Of a stretch of DNA of 64,000 nt, positions 9,406 to 18,509 are shown piece by piece; position 1 is the stretch's first letter; every line of letters begins with the position of its first letter. The notes beneath the pieces were generated by a model that did not search any database, was not told the DNA's origin, and saw only the letters and a program-made list of their open reading frames with translations. Origin of the DNA: Christiangramia sp. OXR-203 (GTDB lineage: Bacteria; Bacteroidota; Bacteroidia; Flavobacteriales; Flavobacteriaceae); the NCBI RefSeq assembly GCF_034372165.1, contig NZ_CP139698.1, positions 1,054,001 to 1,118,000 on the forward strand. The letters are read 5' to 3'. Both the position numbers and the translations under genes were made by a program.

Positions 9406-11310
9406 TTAATCTTTTAATACATTATCGGGCGTCGTTACATCCTCGTCTTTTAAATACTTGTCTAAAAAAGCAAGAATTTGCCGGTAGCCTTTGATCTCAT
9501 TTTCTTTTTTAATGAAGCCGTGACCTTCATCTGGGAAGACCATATATTCCACAGGAACATCGTTCGCTTTTACTGCCTCCACGATTTCATCAGATTCAAC
9601 CTGCAGTACTCTTGGGTCATTGGCGCCCTGTAAAACCATAATCGGGTTCTTTATATTTTCAGCATGGAACAGAGGAGAGATCTTTTTAAGTCTTATGGAA
9701 TCTTTTGTAGTAGGATCGCCTAATTCATCATACAGTGCTTTCCTAAAAGATTCCCAATACGGCGGAATAGATTTTAATGTTCTCAGCCAGTTGGTGACCC
9801 CAAAAATATTCACACCTACTTCAAATTCATCTGGCTCGAAGGTCATTGCAGCCATTGTCATATAACCTCCATAACTCCCGCCAATGATTCCAATCTGGTC
9901 TTCATTGATATAATCCTGGGATGCCAGCCATTTCTTTCCATAGATCACATCCTGAAGATCTTTTTCTCCATGATTTTTGTCATCCATTTTATAAAAGCTA
10001 GCTCCATAACCACTACTGCCCCGGTTGTTTACGGCGAGCACAGCGTACCCATGATTCACTAAATATTGTAAAAGAGCAAAATACCCTACACGGGATTGTC
10101 CACCTGGTCCACCATGTACCCATACCAGGGCCGGTTTTTTATTATCTGCAGTAGCATTGAGAGGTTTGTAATAGATCGCTGGTATTTCTAAACCATCAAA
10201 GGACTTATACCTTACCACCTCAGCCGAAACCAGGTCGACTGGATCTATTTCCGGATTTAAAGTGCTGGTTAATTTTTTAATTTCCTTAGTCTGAATATTG
10301 TAAACGTAAATATTATTTGGGGTTTTAGAAGTTCCAACCGTAAGTCTTAATAGCTTTTCACTATCAGAAAAATTTGCAGCCACTATATTGCCATCCTCAA
10401 TCTCTGGTAATTCCAGTGGAGTCTGGCTGGCATTTTCCCATAATAGTAATTTATTTGTCCCGTCTTCGTTAATAGCGATCACTCTATAAGTGTCATTTTC
10501 ACTCAAACTGCTGTACATTACATCCCAGTTCGTTTCGTAAATTACATCAGACTTCTGGGTATCCAGATCATATGCCATTAATCGGCTAAATTCACCGCCG
10601 TGATTGGTTGTATAGTAGAGCTCTGTCTCGTCTTTGTTAAAACCCGTACCACTATAATAAAATCCCGGTTTGGATATTTCAGTTAGTTCCTCCGTCTCTG
10701 TATTTAGTAAGAATAATTGATTTTCGCTGGTTGTGATCTCATTGGATAATACAAGGTATTTTCCTGAAGCTGATATATCAGAAACCATATAACCTTTCTC
10801 ATTCTTATAGAGCATTTTTGGTTCCCAACTGCCAATTTCCATGGTATATACGTCAAAATATTGCGCGTCTCGCTTGTTTGAAAGATAATACAGGGCAGAA
10901 TCAGTATCGTTCCAGCCACCGAACTCGGCTTTTTCATTTTCTCCCGGAGTCAGTTCCTTAGAGGTTCCATCGGATTTTAATAAGTATAAATGGTTAATTT
11001 CATTCCCTCCTTTATCTGCGGAATATAATATGTCTCCTGAGCCTGGTACATAATCCACCGCAAATAAAGATTCGTTTTCAGAATTAGTGACAGCGGTCTT
11101 GCTTCCATCTGAAATATCTATTTCATATAGATTAAATATTCCCGACTCATCACTGCTTATCAGGATTTTGGATTCATCTGGAGAGAAACTACCACCCGTA
11201 ACACGAGTGTTTTCATAGAATTGCTCAATACTGTATTCTGTAGGTTCTTGCTGAGCATGTACACTTAGTATGGCAGCAATAAAAATAATAAGGAAACTGG
11301 TCGATTTCAT
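9406..11310 (-). CDS. S9 family serine peptidase (acylaminoacyl/prolyl oligopeptidase type)
   Basis: A 634-residue exported peptidase. It has a signal peptide (LIIFIAAILSVHAQQ), a WD40-like beta-propeller (about residues 30-360) and a C-terminal alpha/beta-hydrolase domain. Catalytic residues are visible: Ser in GGSYGGYMT, Asp in GANDPRV, His in DEGHGF. The GGPGGQ oxyanion strand is also present. It probably trims oligopeptides in the periplasm. It is a single gene; a 7-of-8 promoter-like TATATTAG lies about 50 bp upstream. Confidence 0.92.
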   Translation of the reverse strand: MKSTSFLIIFIAAILSVHAQQEPTEYSIEQFYENTRVTGGSFSPDESKILISSDESGIFNLYEIDISDGSKTAVTNSENESLFAVDYVPGSGDILYSADKGGNEINHLYLLKSDGTSKELTPGENEKAEFGGWNDTDSALYYLSNKRDAQYFDVYTMEIGSWEPKMLYKNEKGYMVSDISASGKYLVLSNEITTSENQLFLLNTETEELTEISKPGFYYSGTGFNKDETELYYTTNHGGEFSRLMAYDLDTQKSDVIYETNWDVMYSSLSENDTYRVIAINEDGTNKLLLWENASQTPLELPEIEDGNIVAANFSDSEKLLRLTVGTSKTPNNIYVYNIQTKEIKKLTSTLNPEIDPVDLVSAEVVRYKSFDGLEIPAIYYKPLNATADNKKPALVWVHGGPGGQSRVGYFALLQYLVNHGYAVLAVNNRGSSGYGASFYKMDDKNHGEKDLQDVIYGKKWLASQDYINEDQIGIIGGSYGGYMTMAAMTFEPDEFEVGVNIFGVTNWLRTLKSIPPYWESFRKALYDELGDPTTKDSIRLKKISPLFHAENIKNPIMVLQGANDPRVLQVESDEIVEAVKANDVPVEYMVFPDEGHGFIKKENEIKGYRQILAFLDKYLKDEDVTTPDNVLKD

Positions 11311-11393
11311 TTTTTTGCGAATTAGTTAGACATTGTGTTGGTTATCAGACTAATATACGAAAATTGGAACTTCAAATACGAGGTTGTTCAGAA

Positions 11394-11762
11394 CTATAAA
11401 TGTTTCTGATTGTTATTGGTGAGTTCGTGTTCTTCATTCCCGGTATGTTTGGTCGCTGCCGGTTCAAATAGCATTACCTGAACTTCATTTTCAGCGATGG
11501 GCTTATGCTCAACGCCCTTTGGAACAATGATGAACTCACCAGGATTGAGGGTGACAGAGCTATCCCGAAATTCGATCTTTAGCACTCCTGAAATGACCCA
11601 GAATAATTCGTCCTCTTCATCATGGGTATGCCAGATAAACTCACCTTTGAGCTTAGCTAGTTTAACCTGCTGACCATTTAATTCCCCAACGATTCTGGGA
11701 TTCCAGTGATCCTGGAACTGGTCTAATTTTTCCTGAATATTGACTTTTTTCATTTTATTCAA
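11394..11762 (-). CDS. Cupin domain protein
   Basis: A 122-residue single cupin. The two motifs are WHTHDEEDELFWVISG and LNPGEFIIVPKGVEHKP, carrying the His, His, Glu and His metal ligands. The reaction is unknown. Its ATG lies inside the 3' end of the esterase gene upstream (8-bp overlap), so the two are translationally coupled. Confidence 0.85.
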   Translation of the reverse strand: MNKMKKVNIQEKLDQFQDHWNPRIVGELNGQQVKLAKLKGEFIWHTHDEEDELFWVISGVLKIEFRDSSVTLNPGEFIIVPKGVEHKPIAENEVQVMLFEPAATKHTGNEEHELTNNNQKHL

Positions 11763-12567
11763 TTGGTTCTATCAGCCATTGGTAGGCTTCGCTGAAATTC
11801 TCTCTCCACAACTTCTCATTATGTTCTCCGTCTTCGACTAATTTTACAATTAAGTTTTGGGGTTCAAAACCTTTTGAAATTAGAAGGTCTTGCATAGTAT
11901 TCACTTCCTCGACCATGGAATCTGACTCTCTTTTCCCTGCAAGTATATAAAACTTCTGATCGTTTGTAATTTCTGAATTTTTTACTTTTTCATAGATCTG
12001 TTCACTAAACCAGAAACTGGGCGAGAAGACACCTATTTTACTGAAGACTTCAGGATATTCAAATGCGGCATAGAAGCTAATTAGTCCACCGAGCGATGAA
12101 CCAAAAATTCCTGTATTTGCTTGATCTGCCAGGGTACGATAGCTTGCATCTATATGCGGTTTAAGAGTATATCTTATAAAATCAACATAATTCTTCCCAT
12201 TCCCACCGCCGTATTTTTCGTTTGGATAAGGAGTAAGTTCTGAAATTCTTTTGTCCCCACCATGTTCAATGGCTACAATGATCGCTTTTTCCGAATGAGT
12301 TTCGTCCAGGAATTCATCAACATTCCATTCACCAGCATAAGCGGTAGAATCGTCAAAAACATTCTGTGCATCGTGCATATAAATGACTGGATATTTCTGC
12401 TCATCCAAATCATAATTTGCAGGAAGATAGATCCATATCTTTTTATAGCTATTTAATTGGGGTGCCTCTATCTCAAATGTTTTTACATTTTTAGAAAGTG
12501 TACTCTGGGCCATTAGTAGCGTAGGGCAGAAGAAGCTTAATAAAATGATGGAAAAGAGATTTCTCAA
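11755..12567 (-). CDS. Esterase, Fes/enterochelin-esterase-like alpha/beta hydrolase
   Basis: A 270-residue exported hydrolase with signal peptide (LFSIILLSFFCPTLLMAQ). The nucleophile lies in GIFGSSLGGLISFYAA (GxSxG), an Asp follows in the LVEDGEH region, and the His is in the same motif. The family (COG2819-like esterase D/IroE) cleaves siderophore or carboxylic esters. It is followed by a cupin gene overlapping by 8 bp. The substrate is not determined. Confidence 0.85.
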   Translation of the reverse strand: MRNLFSIILLSFFCPTLLMAQSTLSKNVKTFEIEAPQLNSYKKIWIYLPANYDLDEQKYPVIYMHDAQNVFDDSTAYAGEWNVDEFLDETHSEKAIIVAIEHGGDKRISELTPYPNEKYGGGNGKNYVDFIRYTLKPHIDASYRTLADQANTGIFGSSLGGLISFYAAFEYPEVFSKIGVFSPSFWFSEQIYEKVKNSEITNDQKFYILAGKRESDSMVEEVNTMQDLLISKGFEPQNLIVKLVEDGEHNEKLWRENFSEAYQWLIEPIE

Positions 12568-12608
12568 TGAATGATGTATTAATAAATATCAAAAATACAT
12601 TTTAAGAT

Positions 12609-13889
12609 CTAATTCTCAAGATCGCAGTCAAAGCAGGCAAGTTGGGAAGAACTTAGTTCGAGATCTTCAGATCCTTTTAAAGCTTCACTCAGTTTCCCCT
12701 GTTCTTTTATTTGCTGAAAGAATTGCATAGCATATTCCTGAAGCTTATTCCTGCGGCTTTTTAGTTTTTCGGTGATTTCTTTTTCGTTGAGCTTTCTGAT
12801 TTGTTCTGGCCAGGCTTCAAACGCATTAGCTATTATTTCATCGCTCAAACTTTTCTGAAGTTCATTCGCTTGCTTTATGAACATATCTTCCGAAGTATTG
12901 GAGAGGAAATAGCGGTCGAAGGGATAAACCAGGCCGGGCATATGATCGATCTCTTTCTCAAATGGTCGAACCAGTGGCTCAACATTTTTATTTGTAATTA
13001 TGGAAGGTAGCAAACCAGAAATGTTAAAAAATGCATTGTCTCTATCGCCGGCAACTGGTGTTGCGATATTTCCCCGATCAGATTTCTGGATTACCCAGCC
13101 CCACTGCTCAGCGTGACGATCCCAGTCACCTATGAGTAAATCGAATAATCTTACTTTTATCAAAGCATCTTGATCAACTAAGATCTTTGCTTTTGATTCA
13201 AATTTTAATTTCTGAAGGTCTTTGGTTTCAATAATTTCTGAAACATTTTTCAGTGAAGTCCAATTGCCTTTGCTTTCGGTTTCATATTCAAGAAGGAACA
13301 GTCGGTTGCCAAATTTCTTATTAAAATCACCCAGTACTCCTTGCTTAGGGATAAAGACCATTCTGGGATGTGTATGTAGAATGTCAAGTTTCTGAGCTAA
13401 CTCTGCTACGAGGATCGCCGCGTAGGGATGTTGTGCAGATATGCCATCTACAATAATATTCTCAAGGCCAAGATCTTCTGCGATTTCAGGAATAATTTTC
13501 TCAGGATCTTTGGTGACACTACGCAAGGTATAAATGATATCATTCTTCGAGCGTAATTTTAAGGAATGCGTTTGTTTACCTCCGCCTTCTTTGATGATTT
13601 CAATGCCACCGTAGAGGGTATCCAGAAAAACAATTGGAAATTTCACTTTTTCAGACCAGGCATCGCGATAGTTACTTCCCTGCACTAAATCCTTTAGAAG
13701 ATTAGCTTCATATAAAGTGCTTGGAGCGATTAAAACCGAATCATGGTTTCTGAAATTTGTTCTTTGAAGCTCTTCCAGATTAGAAATAGTGCAGGTCTCA
13801 AAAGTTTTCTGGCTGCTGGAAACAGATAGGTAGATCAAACCAATGAGGATGATGACTACTCCCAAAAAAATAATTAAAACCTTCTTCAT
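12609..13889 (-). CDS. Unrecognised membrane-anchored protein with kinase-like motifs
   Basis: A 426-residue protein with an N-terminal transmembrane anchor (about residues 4-22). Three conserved-looking blocks resemble an atypical kinase: a glycine-rich loop EGGGKQTHSLKLR (about 101-113) followed by YTLRSV, a catalytic-loop-like GDWDRHAEQWGW (254-265) and a metal-loop-like AGDRDNAFF (280-288). Similar GDWDRH blocks occur, from memory, in large Bacteroidota surface-antigen/phosphoesterase proteins. No reaction can be assigned. The C-terminus ends CFDCDLEN. It is a single gene. Confidence 0.6.
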   Translation of the reverse strand: MKKVLIIFLGVVIILIGLIYLSVSSSQKTFETCTISNLEELQRTNFRNHDSVLIAPSTLYEANLLKDLVQGSNYRDAWSEKVKFPIVFLDTLYGGIEIIKEGGGKQTHSLKLRSKNDIIYTLRSVTKDPEKIIPEIAEDLGLENIIVDGISAQHPYAAILVAELAQKLDILHTHPRMVFIPKQGVLGDFNKKFGNRLFLLEYETESKGNWTSLKNVSEIIETKDLQKLKFESKAKILVDQDALIKVRLFDLLIGDWDRHAEQWGWVIQKSDRGNIATPVAGDRDNAFFNISGLLPSIITNKNVEPLVRPFEKEIDHMPGLVYPFDRYFLSNTSEDMFIKQANELQKSLSDEIIANAFEAWPEQIRKLNEKEITEKLKSRRNKLQEYAMQFFQQIKEQGKLSEALKGSEDLELSSSQLACFDCDLEN

Positions 13890-14025
13890 ACTGCTTTCAG
13901 CTTAATAAAATAAAACTAAGGTTTTCAACCCGTAATATTTCAGCTAAAAGCGTTATAAAATTGGTAAATTCTATCAATTTGCTATGTTATTTCCACAGAG
14001 CTAAACTCATCAGCCCTTAAGATCT

Positions 14026-15078
14026 TCAGGCATGCTTAACTGCGGTATCCCTGTAAAATCTCTTCTTCAACCAGAAAGAAACCTGAACCAGTAAAATTAG
14101 GGCTGGCACTTCTACAAGCGGACCAATGACTCCTGCAAATGCCTGACCGCTATTTAAACCAAATACTGCAATGGCAACCGCGATCGCCAGTTCGAAATTA
14201 TTTCCAGCTGCCGTAAAAGCAACAGAAGCATTCCTTTCGTAGCTGGCTCCAAGCAATTTACTTGCGAAAAAGCTGATCAAAAACATAAGGCAGAAATAAA
14301 TAAGTAGCGGAACCGAGATGAGTAAGACATCAAATGGAATTTCAACAATTAAACTACCCTTCAGCGAAAACATCAAAACGATGGTGAAAAGTAAGGCAAT
14401 TAAGGTTATAGGTGAAATTGCTGGGATAAAACTGTTTTCATACCAGGATTCCCCTTTTAGACGCACCAGAATAATTCGGCTTAAGATACCTAACACGAAG
14501 GGTATTCCAAGGTAAATTAAAACACTTTCTGCAACGCTTTCAATAGAAATATCTACAATGGCAGAATCGAATCCGAAGAAAGGGGGAAGCCAGGTAATAA
14601 ACACCCATGCATAAAAACTGTACGCGAAAACCTGGAAAATACTATTCAGCGCTACCAGGGCTGCTCCGTATTCACTACTACCTTCAGCGAGGTCATTCCA
14701 TACCAACACCATTGCGATACACCTGGCAAGTCCTATTAATATAAGTCCGATCATATATTCCGGATGATCGTGCAAAAAGGTAATGGCAAGGAAAAACATC
14801 AAAAAGGGCCCGATGATCCAGTTAAGTACCAGAGACAGCGTCAAAATTTTTACATTTTTAAATACTTTGGGCAGGAGCCTGTACTTCACTTTCGCTAGTG
14901 GAGGGTACATCATAAGGATGAGTCCAACGGCCAGTAACCAGTTTGTAGACCCGGAACTCATTGCATTAATTTGCTCTGGAATCGCAGGGATTATATTGCC
15001 CAGGATCACACCAATAGCCATAGCAAGAAAGATCCACAGCGTTAGGTTTTTATCAAGAAAGTTTAGTTTTTTAGCCAT
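14026..15078 (-). CDS. acr3: Arsenite efflux permease Acr3
   Basis: A ten-helix arsenite antiporter of the ACR3 type (350 residues). It shows [18 protein letters not shown], the conserved motif with the essential cysteine, and [16 protein letters not shown] in the second half. It exports As(III) using the proton gradient. I start at the ATG at 15076-15078, inside the last codons of the arsC-like gene; an in-frame ATG 24 bp further upstream is less likely. It is the last gene of the ars operon. Confidence 0.93.
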   Translation of the reverse strand: MAKKLNFLDKNLTLWIFLAMAIGVILGNIIPAIPEQINAMSSGSTNWLLAVGLILMMYPPLAKVKYRLLPKVFKNVKILTLSLVLNWIIGPFLMFFLAITFLHDHPEYMIGLILIGLARCIAMVLVWNDLAEGSSEYGAALVALNSIFQVFAYSFYAWVFITWLPPFFGFDSAIVDISIESVAESVLIYLGIPFVLGILSRIILVRLKGESWYENSFIPAISPITLIALLFTIVLMFSLKGSLIVEIPFDVLLISVPLLIYFCLMFLISFFASKLLGASYERNASVAFTAAGNNFELAIAVAIAVFGLNSGQAFAGVIGPLVEVPALILLVQVSFWLKKRFYRDTAVKHA

Positions 15079-15685
15079 TGGAGTTCGCTTTTTTAAAGGC
15101 ATATAACATTTCAGAACCTATCTGGTCACTTCGTTCCATATATTTCTCTGCCATTTCAACTGTATCATCAAAGCTCTTGGGATCTTCGTAGTTCAAGGGT
15201 ATTCTGGATTCTGCACCAACTATGAACGGGCAATTCTCATCTGCATGGCTGCAGGTCATTACCGCAGCAAAGTTCTTCGTCGGGTTCTTTTCATCGTCAA
15301 ATACCTTTGAATAAAAAGTATTCGAACTCACACCAGTATCCACCGTGATCTTTGGATTGTTGCCAGATTTCTCATCAATTCTAAAACCAGATGTACTCAA
15401 AGTTGAAATGGCCTGCGGGAAGAAAGCAGTAGCTTCTGTTCCGCCGGAATAGCACCTGGCTGGCACTTCATAATAATCTGATGCCGCCATAGCCCATGCT
15501 TGCGCCAGCTGACTTCTTCGGGAATTATGTGTACAGATGAAATTGAGTTTTAATGCCTCTTTTGAATTGATTTTATTAGAAATAAATTCAACTAAAGGTT
15601 GAAGCACCTTCATTCTCTCTTCGGAAATTGATAATTTTTCAAGTTCCTTGATCTTTGAAGTAAGTTCTGGAAATATATTGTTCAT
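15071..15685 (-). CDS. arsC: Arsenate reductase-like low-molecular-weight phosphatase
   Basis: A 204-residue protein of the LMW protein-tyrosine-phosphatase fold. The P-loop [17 protein letters not shown] gives Cys, Asn and Arg-Ser in the arsenate-binding arrangement, and later cysteines (about residues 140-150, [11 protein letters not shown]) could provide the disulfide relay of thioredoxin-dependent ArsC. It is longer than the ~130-residue family norm, with an N-terminal helical extension. It would reduce As(V) to As(III) for Acr3, whose gene overlaps its stop. Confidence 0.88.
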   Translation of the reverse strand: MNNIFPELTSKIKELEKLSISEERMKVLQPLVEFISNKINSKEALKLNFICTHNSRRSQLAQAWAMAASDYYEVPARCYSGGTEATAFFPQAISTLSTSGFRIDEKSGNNPKITVDTGVSSNTFYSKVFDDEKNPTKNFAAVMTCSHADENCPFIVGAESRIPLNYEDPKSFDDTVEMAEKYMERSDQIGSEMLYAFKKANSNG

Positions 15686-15694
15686 AACGATTAA

Positions 15695-16159
15695 TTAACA
15701 GCAACCTGAATTTGGAGAGCATTGTTGCTCCGATACGTTTGCTAATTTTACTTTTGGTTTGGATTCTGGAATTCCACAATTATCTTTTGCCAGGCAGTCG
15801 GTTTGCGTATTTAAGAGAAGGAATTTTTCTCCGTCAAAATCAAGGTGATATTTATTAATGCTTTCGCCCTGATATTCCACTTCGATTTCAACATCCTGAA
15901 GGTTAAGTTTGTCCTCAGCAATAGAAATGATTTGCATTAATTTATCAGGATGCAATTGGTGATCGTAATCATCTGCTTCCCAAAGCTGAAATGATATTTT
16001 ACGCTCATTTCTCATTACGCCACCACAATCGATAAAATTCTTACGAATACTTCCAACTTCAGTCACGTGGAAGTGAGAAGGTACAAGCTCACCTCCTGGT
16101 AGTTTAAAATAAAGTCGGCTTAAGTTCTTAAGTTCTTTTTTAAATTCTGATAAAAGCAT
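15695..16159 (-). CDS. DUF6428 family arsenic-operon protein
   Basis: A 154-residue protein known mainly from ars operons of Bacteroidota. It has PSHFHVTEVG (two histidines near residue 29) and a cysteine-rich tail: C122, C128, C147 and the terminal C153-C154. The vicinal cysteines suggest As(III) or metal binding, which is inference. It sits between arsR and arsC-like and is preceded by its own palindrome (16172-16187). Confidence 0.75.
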   Translation of the reverse strand: MLLSEFKKELKNLSRLYFKLPGGELVPSHFHVTEVGSIRKNFIDCGGVMRNERKISFQLWEADDYDHQLHPDKLMQIISIAEDKLNLQDVEIEVEYQGESINKYHLDFDGEKFLLLNTQTDCLAKDNCGIPESKPKVKLANVSEQQCSPNSGCC

Positions 16160-16171
16160 AGTCTTCAGTTT

Positions 16172-16187
16172 ATCGTAATATTACGAT
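16172..16187. promoter_or_regulatory. ArsR operator, site 2
   Basis: ATCGTAATATTACGAT is a perfect 16-bp palindrome in the 46-bp gap between arsR and the DUF6428 gene. It matches the site upstream of arsR at 14 of 16 positions. It lies 13 bp before the DUF6428 start, so it would give the downstream genes their own ArsR-controlled transcription start. Confidence 0.7.
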
Positions 16188-16205
16188 GTTAATATTTAAA
16201 TTTTT

Positions 16206-16541
16206 TTAGCAGCAATCCTTCGGTTCGGGAGTCTTTAAACCATCAAATAATACATTCAGTAATTGCTGAATTTTGTACCAGTTGGCCGTATCTATACAAT
16301 AACTAACAGACACTCCTTCAATGGATCCCTGAATAATTCCGGCATTTTTCAGCTCACGTAAGTGCTGACTTATTGTAGCCTGGGCGAGACCAAGTTCGTT
16401 CACCAGATCTCCGTTAATACACCTATCAGATTTCAGAAGAAATTGAAGAATAGCAATTCTTGCAGGATGAGCCAGTACTTTGGCATAGCATGCAAGTTCA
16501 TTCTGTTCTTTAGAAAATAGATCGGTCTTCGTAACTCCCAT
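16206..16541 (-). CDS. arsR: ArsR/SmtB family repressor
   Basis: A 111-residue winged-helix metalloregulator. The recognition helix region is QATISQHLRELKNAGII. The classical ELCVCDL sensor is absent: only C41 is present near that place. Other cysteines are C18, C82 and the terminal pair C110-C111 (PKDCC). This resembles ArsR proteins that bind As(III) through C-terminal cysteines. It should repress its own operon and be released by arsenite. Confidence 0.92.
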   Translation of the reverse strand: MGVTKTDLFSKEQNELACYAKVLAHPARIAILQFLLKSDRCINGDLVNELGLAQATISQHLRELKNAGIIQGSIEGVSVSYCIDTANWYKIQQLLNVLFDGLKTPEPKDCC

Positions 16542-16554
16542 TCGATATAATTAT

Positions 16555-16570
16555 ATTGCAATATTACGAT
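16555..16570. promoter_or_regulatory. ArsR operator, site 1, overlapping the arsR promoter
   Basis: ATTGCAATATTACGAT, 14 bp upstream of the arsR start, shares 14 of 16 bases with the perfect palindrome at 16172-16187. It also contains the palindrome ATATTGCAATAT (16553-16564). A 7-of-8 -7 box on the minus strand (TAATATTG, 16559-16566) lies inside it, so binding would block the promoter. Confidence 0.65.
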
Positions 16571-16772
16571 GAATAAATAACTACACCAACATTAATTGAA
16601 ATCTTTCCAGACATTTTGAAATATGCTCTAAATCTTAAAATATTAGGAATACTTATATAGAAATGCTCTTAAAATTGGTTAATTATCATAAAGCCAACAA
16701 AGCCTTAACTCAGGATTAGCAGTAGATACGCGTGTTCAAATGTATTTTCGTTTAAAACTAACTACAATTACA

Positions 16773-17711
16773 ATGAACAGTTCAATCACACCTTTTCGTT
16801 ATTTAAGTCTACTAGCCGGAATTTTGTTGTTCTCCTGTAATTCCAATTCACAAATTCAGGAACCAGTAAAGGAAGAGCAATCTCAGGAATTGAGTATGAA
16901 AAATCCCGTTATCAAAAGGGAAGCGAAAATTTTCCGAAAGGAAGTGAAATACATCGTGGATTCATTAAAATCTCGTGAGACTATAGATAGTTTGCTTAGT
17001 AATTATAACGACGACGAACTGAAAACAGTTCTTGCCATAAATCGTATCGAAAAAAATAAACTACGTCCTAACCGCCCACTCGTAATTCCAGAATGTGCTG
17101 CGGAAGAATTCAACAATTATAGTCCGTTTCCTGAAGATCTTCAAGAATTGCATTGTATTCCAAAGACAGTTTTGATTAACAAAAGAGTCCAGGCATTTGC
17201 GCTTTACGAAAATGGCGAATTAGTTAAATGGGGACCGGTAAGTACCGGGAAGGGTTCAACTCAAACTCCGGCAGGACTTAACTACGGGAATTATAAGGCG
17301 AAAAGAAAAGTAAGTACAGTAGATGCTTCATGGATACTTCCATATTATTTCAATTTTATGAATTTTGAGGGTGTTGGTGTGCACCAGTATGCACTTCCAG
17401 GATATCCAGCAAGTCATGGATGTGTAAGATTATACATGGATGACGCCAAGTATATTTTTGATTGGGCTAGCATGTGGGAGCTGGAAAATTCAGACATAGA
17501 ATACAACGGAACGCCTTTTATGGTATTTGGAGAATATGACCATTCCGCCAACAAACCATGGTTAGACCTCAAACAAAATATGAAAGCGAATGATCTTACT
17601 CAGGATGAACTGAATACGATCAGGGAATATGTAATTGATTACCAGGAAGATCCAAAGAACTATCACAATATTGTTTCGAAAACGAAGGATGCTGAATTAG
17701 CCGATGCATAA
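16773..17711 (+). CDS. L,D-transpeptidase (YkuD) lipoprotein
   Basis: A 312-residue envelope protein. The start at 16773 gives a lipoprotein signal with lipobox LFSC; an in-frame ATG 33 bp upstream is less likely because a promoter-like TATTTTCG (16743-16750) falls after it. The YkuD domain carries HQYALPGYPASHGCVRLYMDD with the catalytic Ser-His-Gly-Cys. It would make 3-3 peptidoglycan cross-links or attach proteins. The C-terminal 60 residues are extra. Confidence 0.87.
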   Translation: MNSSITPFRYLSLLAGILLFSCNSNSQIQEPVKEEQSQELSMKNPVIKREAKIFRKEVKYIVDSLKSRETIDSLLSNYNDDELKTVLAINRIEKNKLRPNRPLVIPECAAEEFNNYSPFPEDLQELHCIPKTVLINKRVQAFALYENGELVKWGPVSTGKGSTQTPAGLNYGNYKAKRKVSTVDASWILPYYFNFMNFEGVGVHQYALPGYPASHGCVRLYMDDAKYIFDWASMWELENSDIEYNGTPFMVFGEYDHSANKPWLDLKQNMKANDLTQDELNTIREYVIDYQEDPKNYHNIVSKTKDAELADA

Positions 17712-17732
17712 AACTTAGTTTTCTTAAATTAG

Positions 17733-17780
17733 CCGGTAAAGATCATTACTATGTATAGCAATAATTTTTACCGGTTTTTT
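17733..17780 (+). terminator. Hairpin with T-tract spanning the start of the next gene
   Basis: CCGGTAAA (17733-17740) pairs with TTTACCGG (17767-17774), followed by seven T. The 26-nt loop contains the ATG of the gene starting at 17751, and the T-tract encodes Phe codons of its signal peptide. It may terminate L,D-transpeptidase transcripts or occlude the start codon. Confidence 0.5.
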
Positions 17781-18509
17781 TGGGCGCTTATATTTTCTGT
17801 TTCTGCTATTAGTTCTGCCCAGGAGGTAGAAATTATGGTAAGAGCACAGGCTGGCGATGCAAAATTTATAGGTTCTTCTATTGGTGGAGCTAAAATTCTA
17901 ATCATGGATGCTCTAACCAATGAAATTCTTGCGGAAGGCATAACAAAAGGAAGCACCGGTAATACTGCAAAGATCATGAAGCAGGCTCAAATAAGAAGGA
18001 AGCGAATTACCGATGATCAAACTGCAGGTTTTAACGCTAAGGTTCAGATAGCAGAACCAAGATTTGTAACTATAGAAGCTTACGCACCCTGGAACAAGAA
18101 GCAGGCTCGTGTAAAATCAAGTACGCAATTATGGCTGCTTCCTGGTAAAGATATCACCGGGGAAGGTATCATCCTGAAAATACCAGGATTCGTAGTGGAT
18201 ATTGTTACGCCTCAAACACACCAATCCTATTCCAGTTCAGAAATTAAATTTCAGGCAAATATTGTAATGATGTGTGGTTGTCCCATTACCAAAGGAGGTC
18301 TATGGGACGCGAACCAGTATGAAGTGAACGCAATCTTAAAAAGTGAGAACATGGATACCAAAACCGTAAAAATGGAACAGGAGGGAGGTTCCAGTAATTT
18401 CTTGGGAAAAGCTAATTTAGAAAAAGGTTCGTACGAATTAATCATCCAGGCATTTGATCCTGTTACAGGAAATACCGGGGTAGATCGTACTAATTTTATG
18501 GTTAACTAA
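17751..18509 (+). CDS. Secreted beta-rich protein of unknown function
   Basis: A 252-residue exported protein with signal peptide (FFWALIFSVSAISSAQ). The mature part reads as two beta-sandwich-like halves: residues about 23-140 with a DALTNEIL/STQLWLLPGKD pattern, and about 150-250 with a FQANIVMMCGCPITKGG motif holding two cysteines two apart. I do not recognise the family. It starts inside the hairpin following the L,D-transpeptidase gene and converges with an 8-bp overlap on the HAD gene. Confidence 0.6.
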   Translation: MYSNNFYRFFWALIFSVSAISSAQEVEIMVRAQAGDAKFIGSSIGGAKILIMDALTNEILAEGITKGSTGNTAKIMKQAQIRRKRITDDQTAGFNAKVQIAEPRFVTIEAYAPWNKKQARVKSSTQLWLLPGKDITGEGIILKIPGFVVDIVTPQTHQSYSSSEIKFQANIVMMCGCPITKGGLWDANQYEVNAILKSENMDTKTVKMEQEGGSSNFLGKANLEKGSYELIIQAFDPVTGNTGVDRTNFMVN

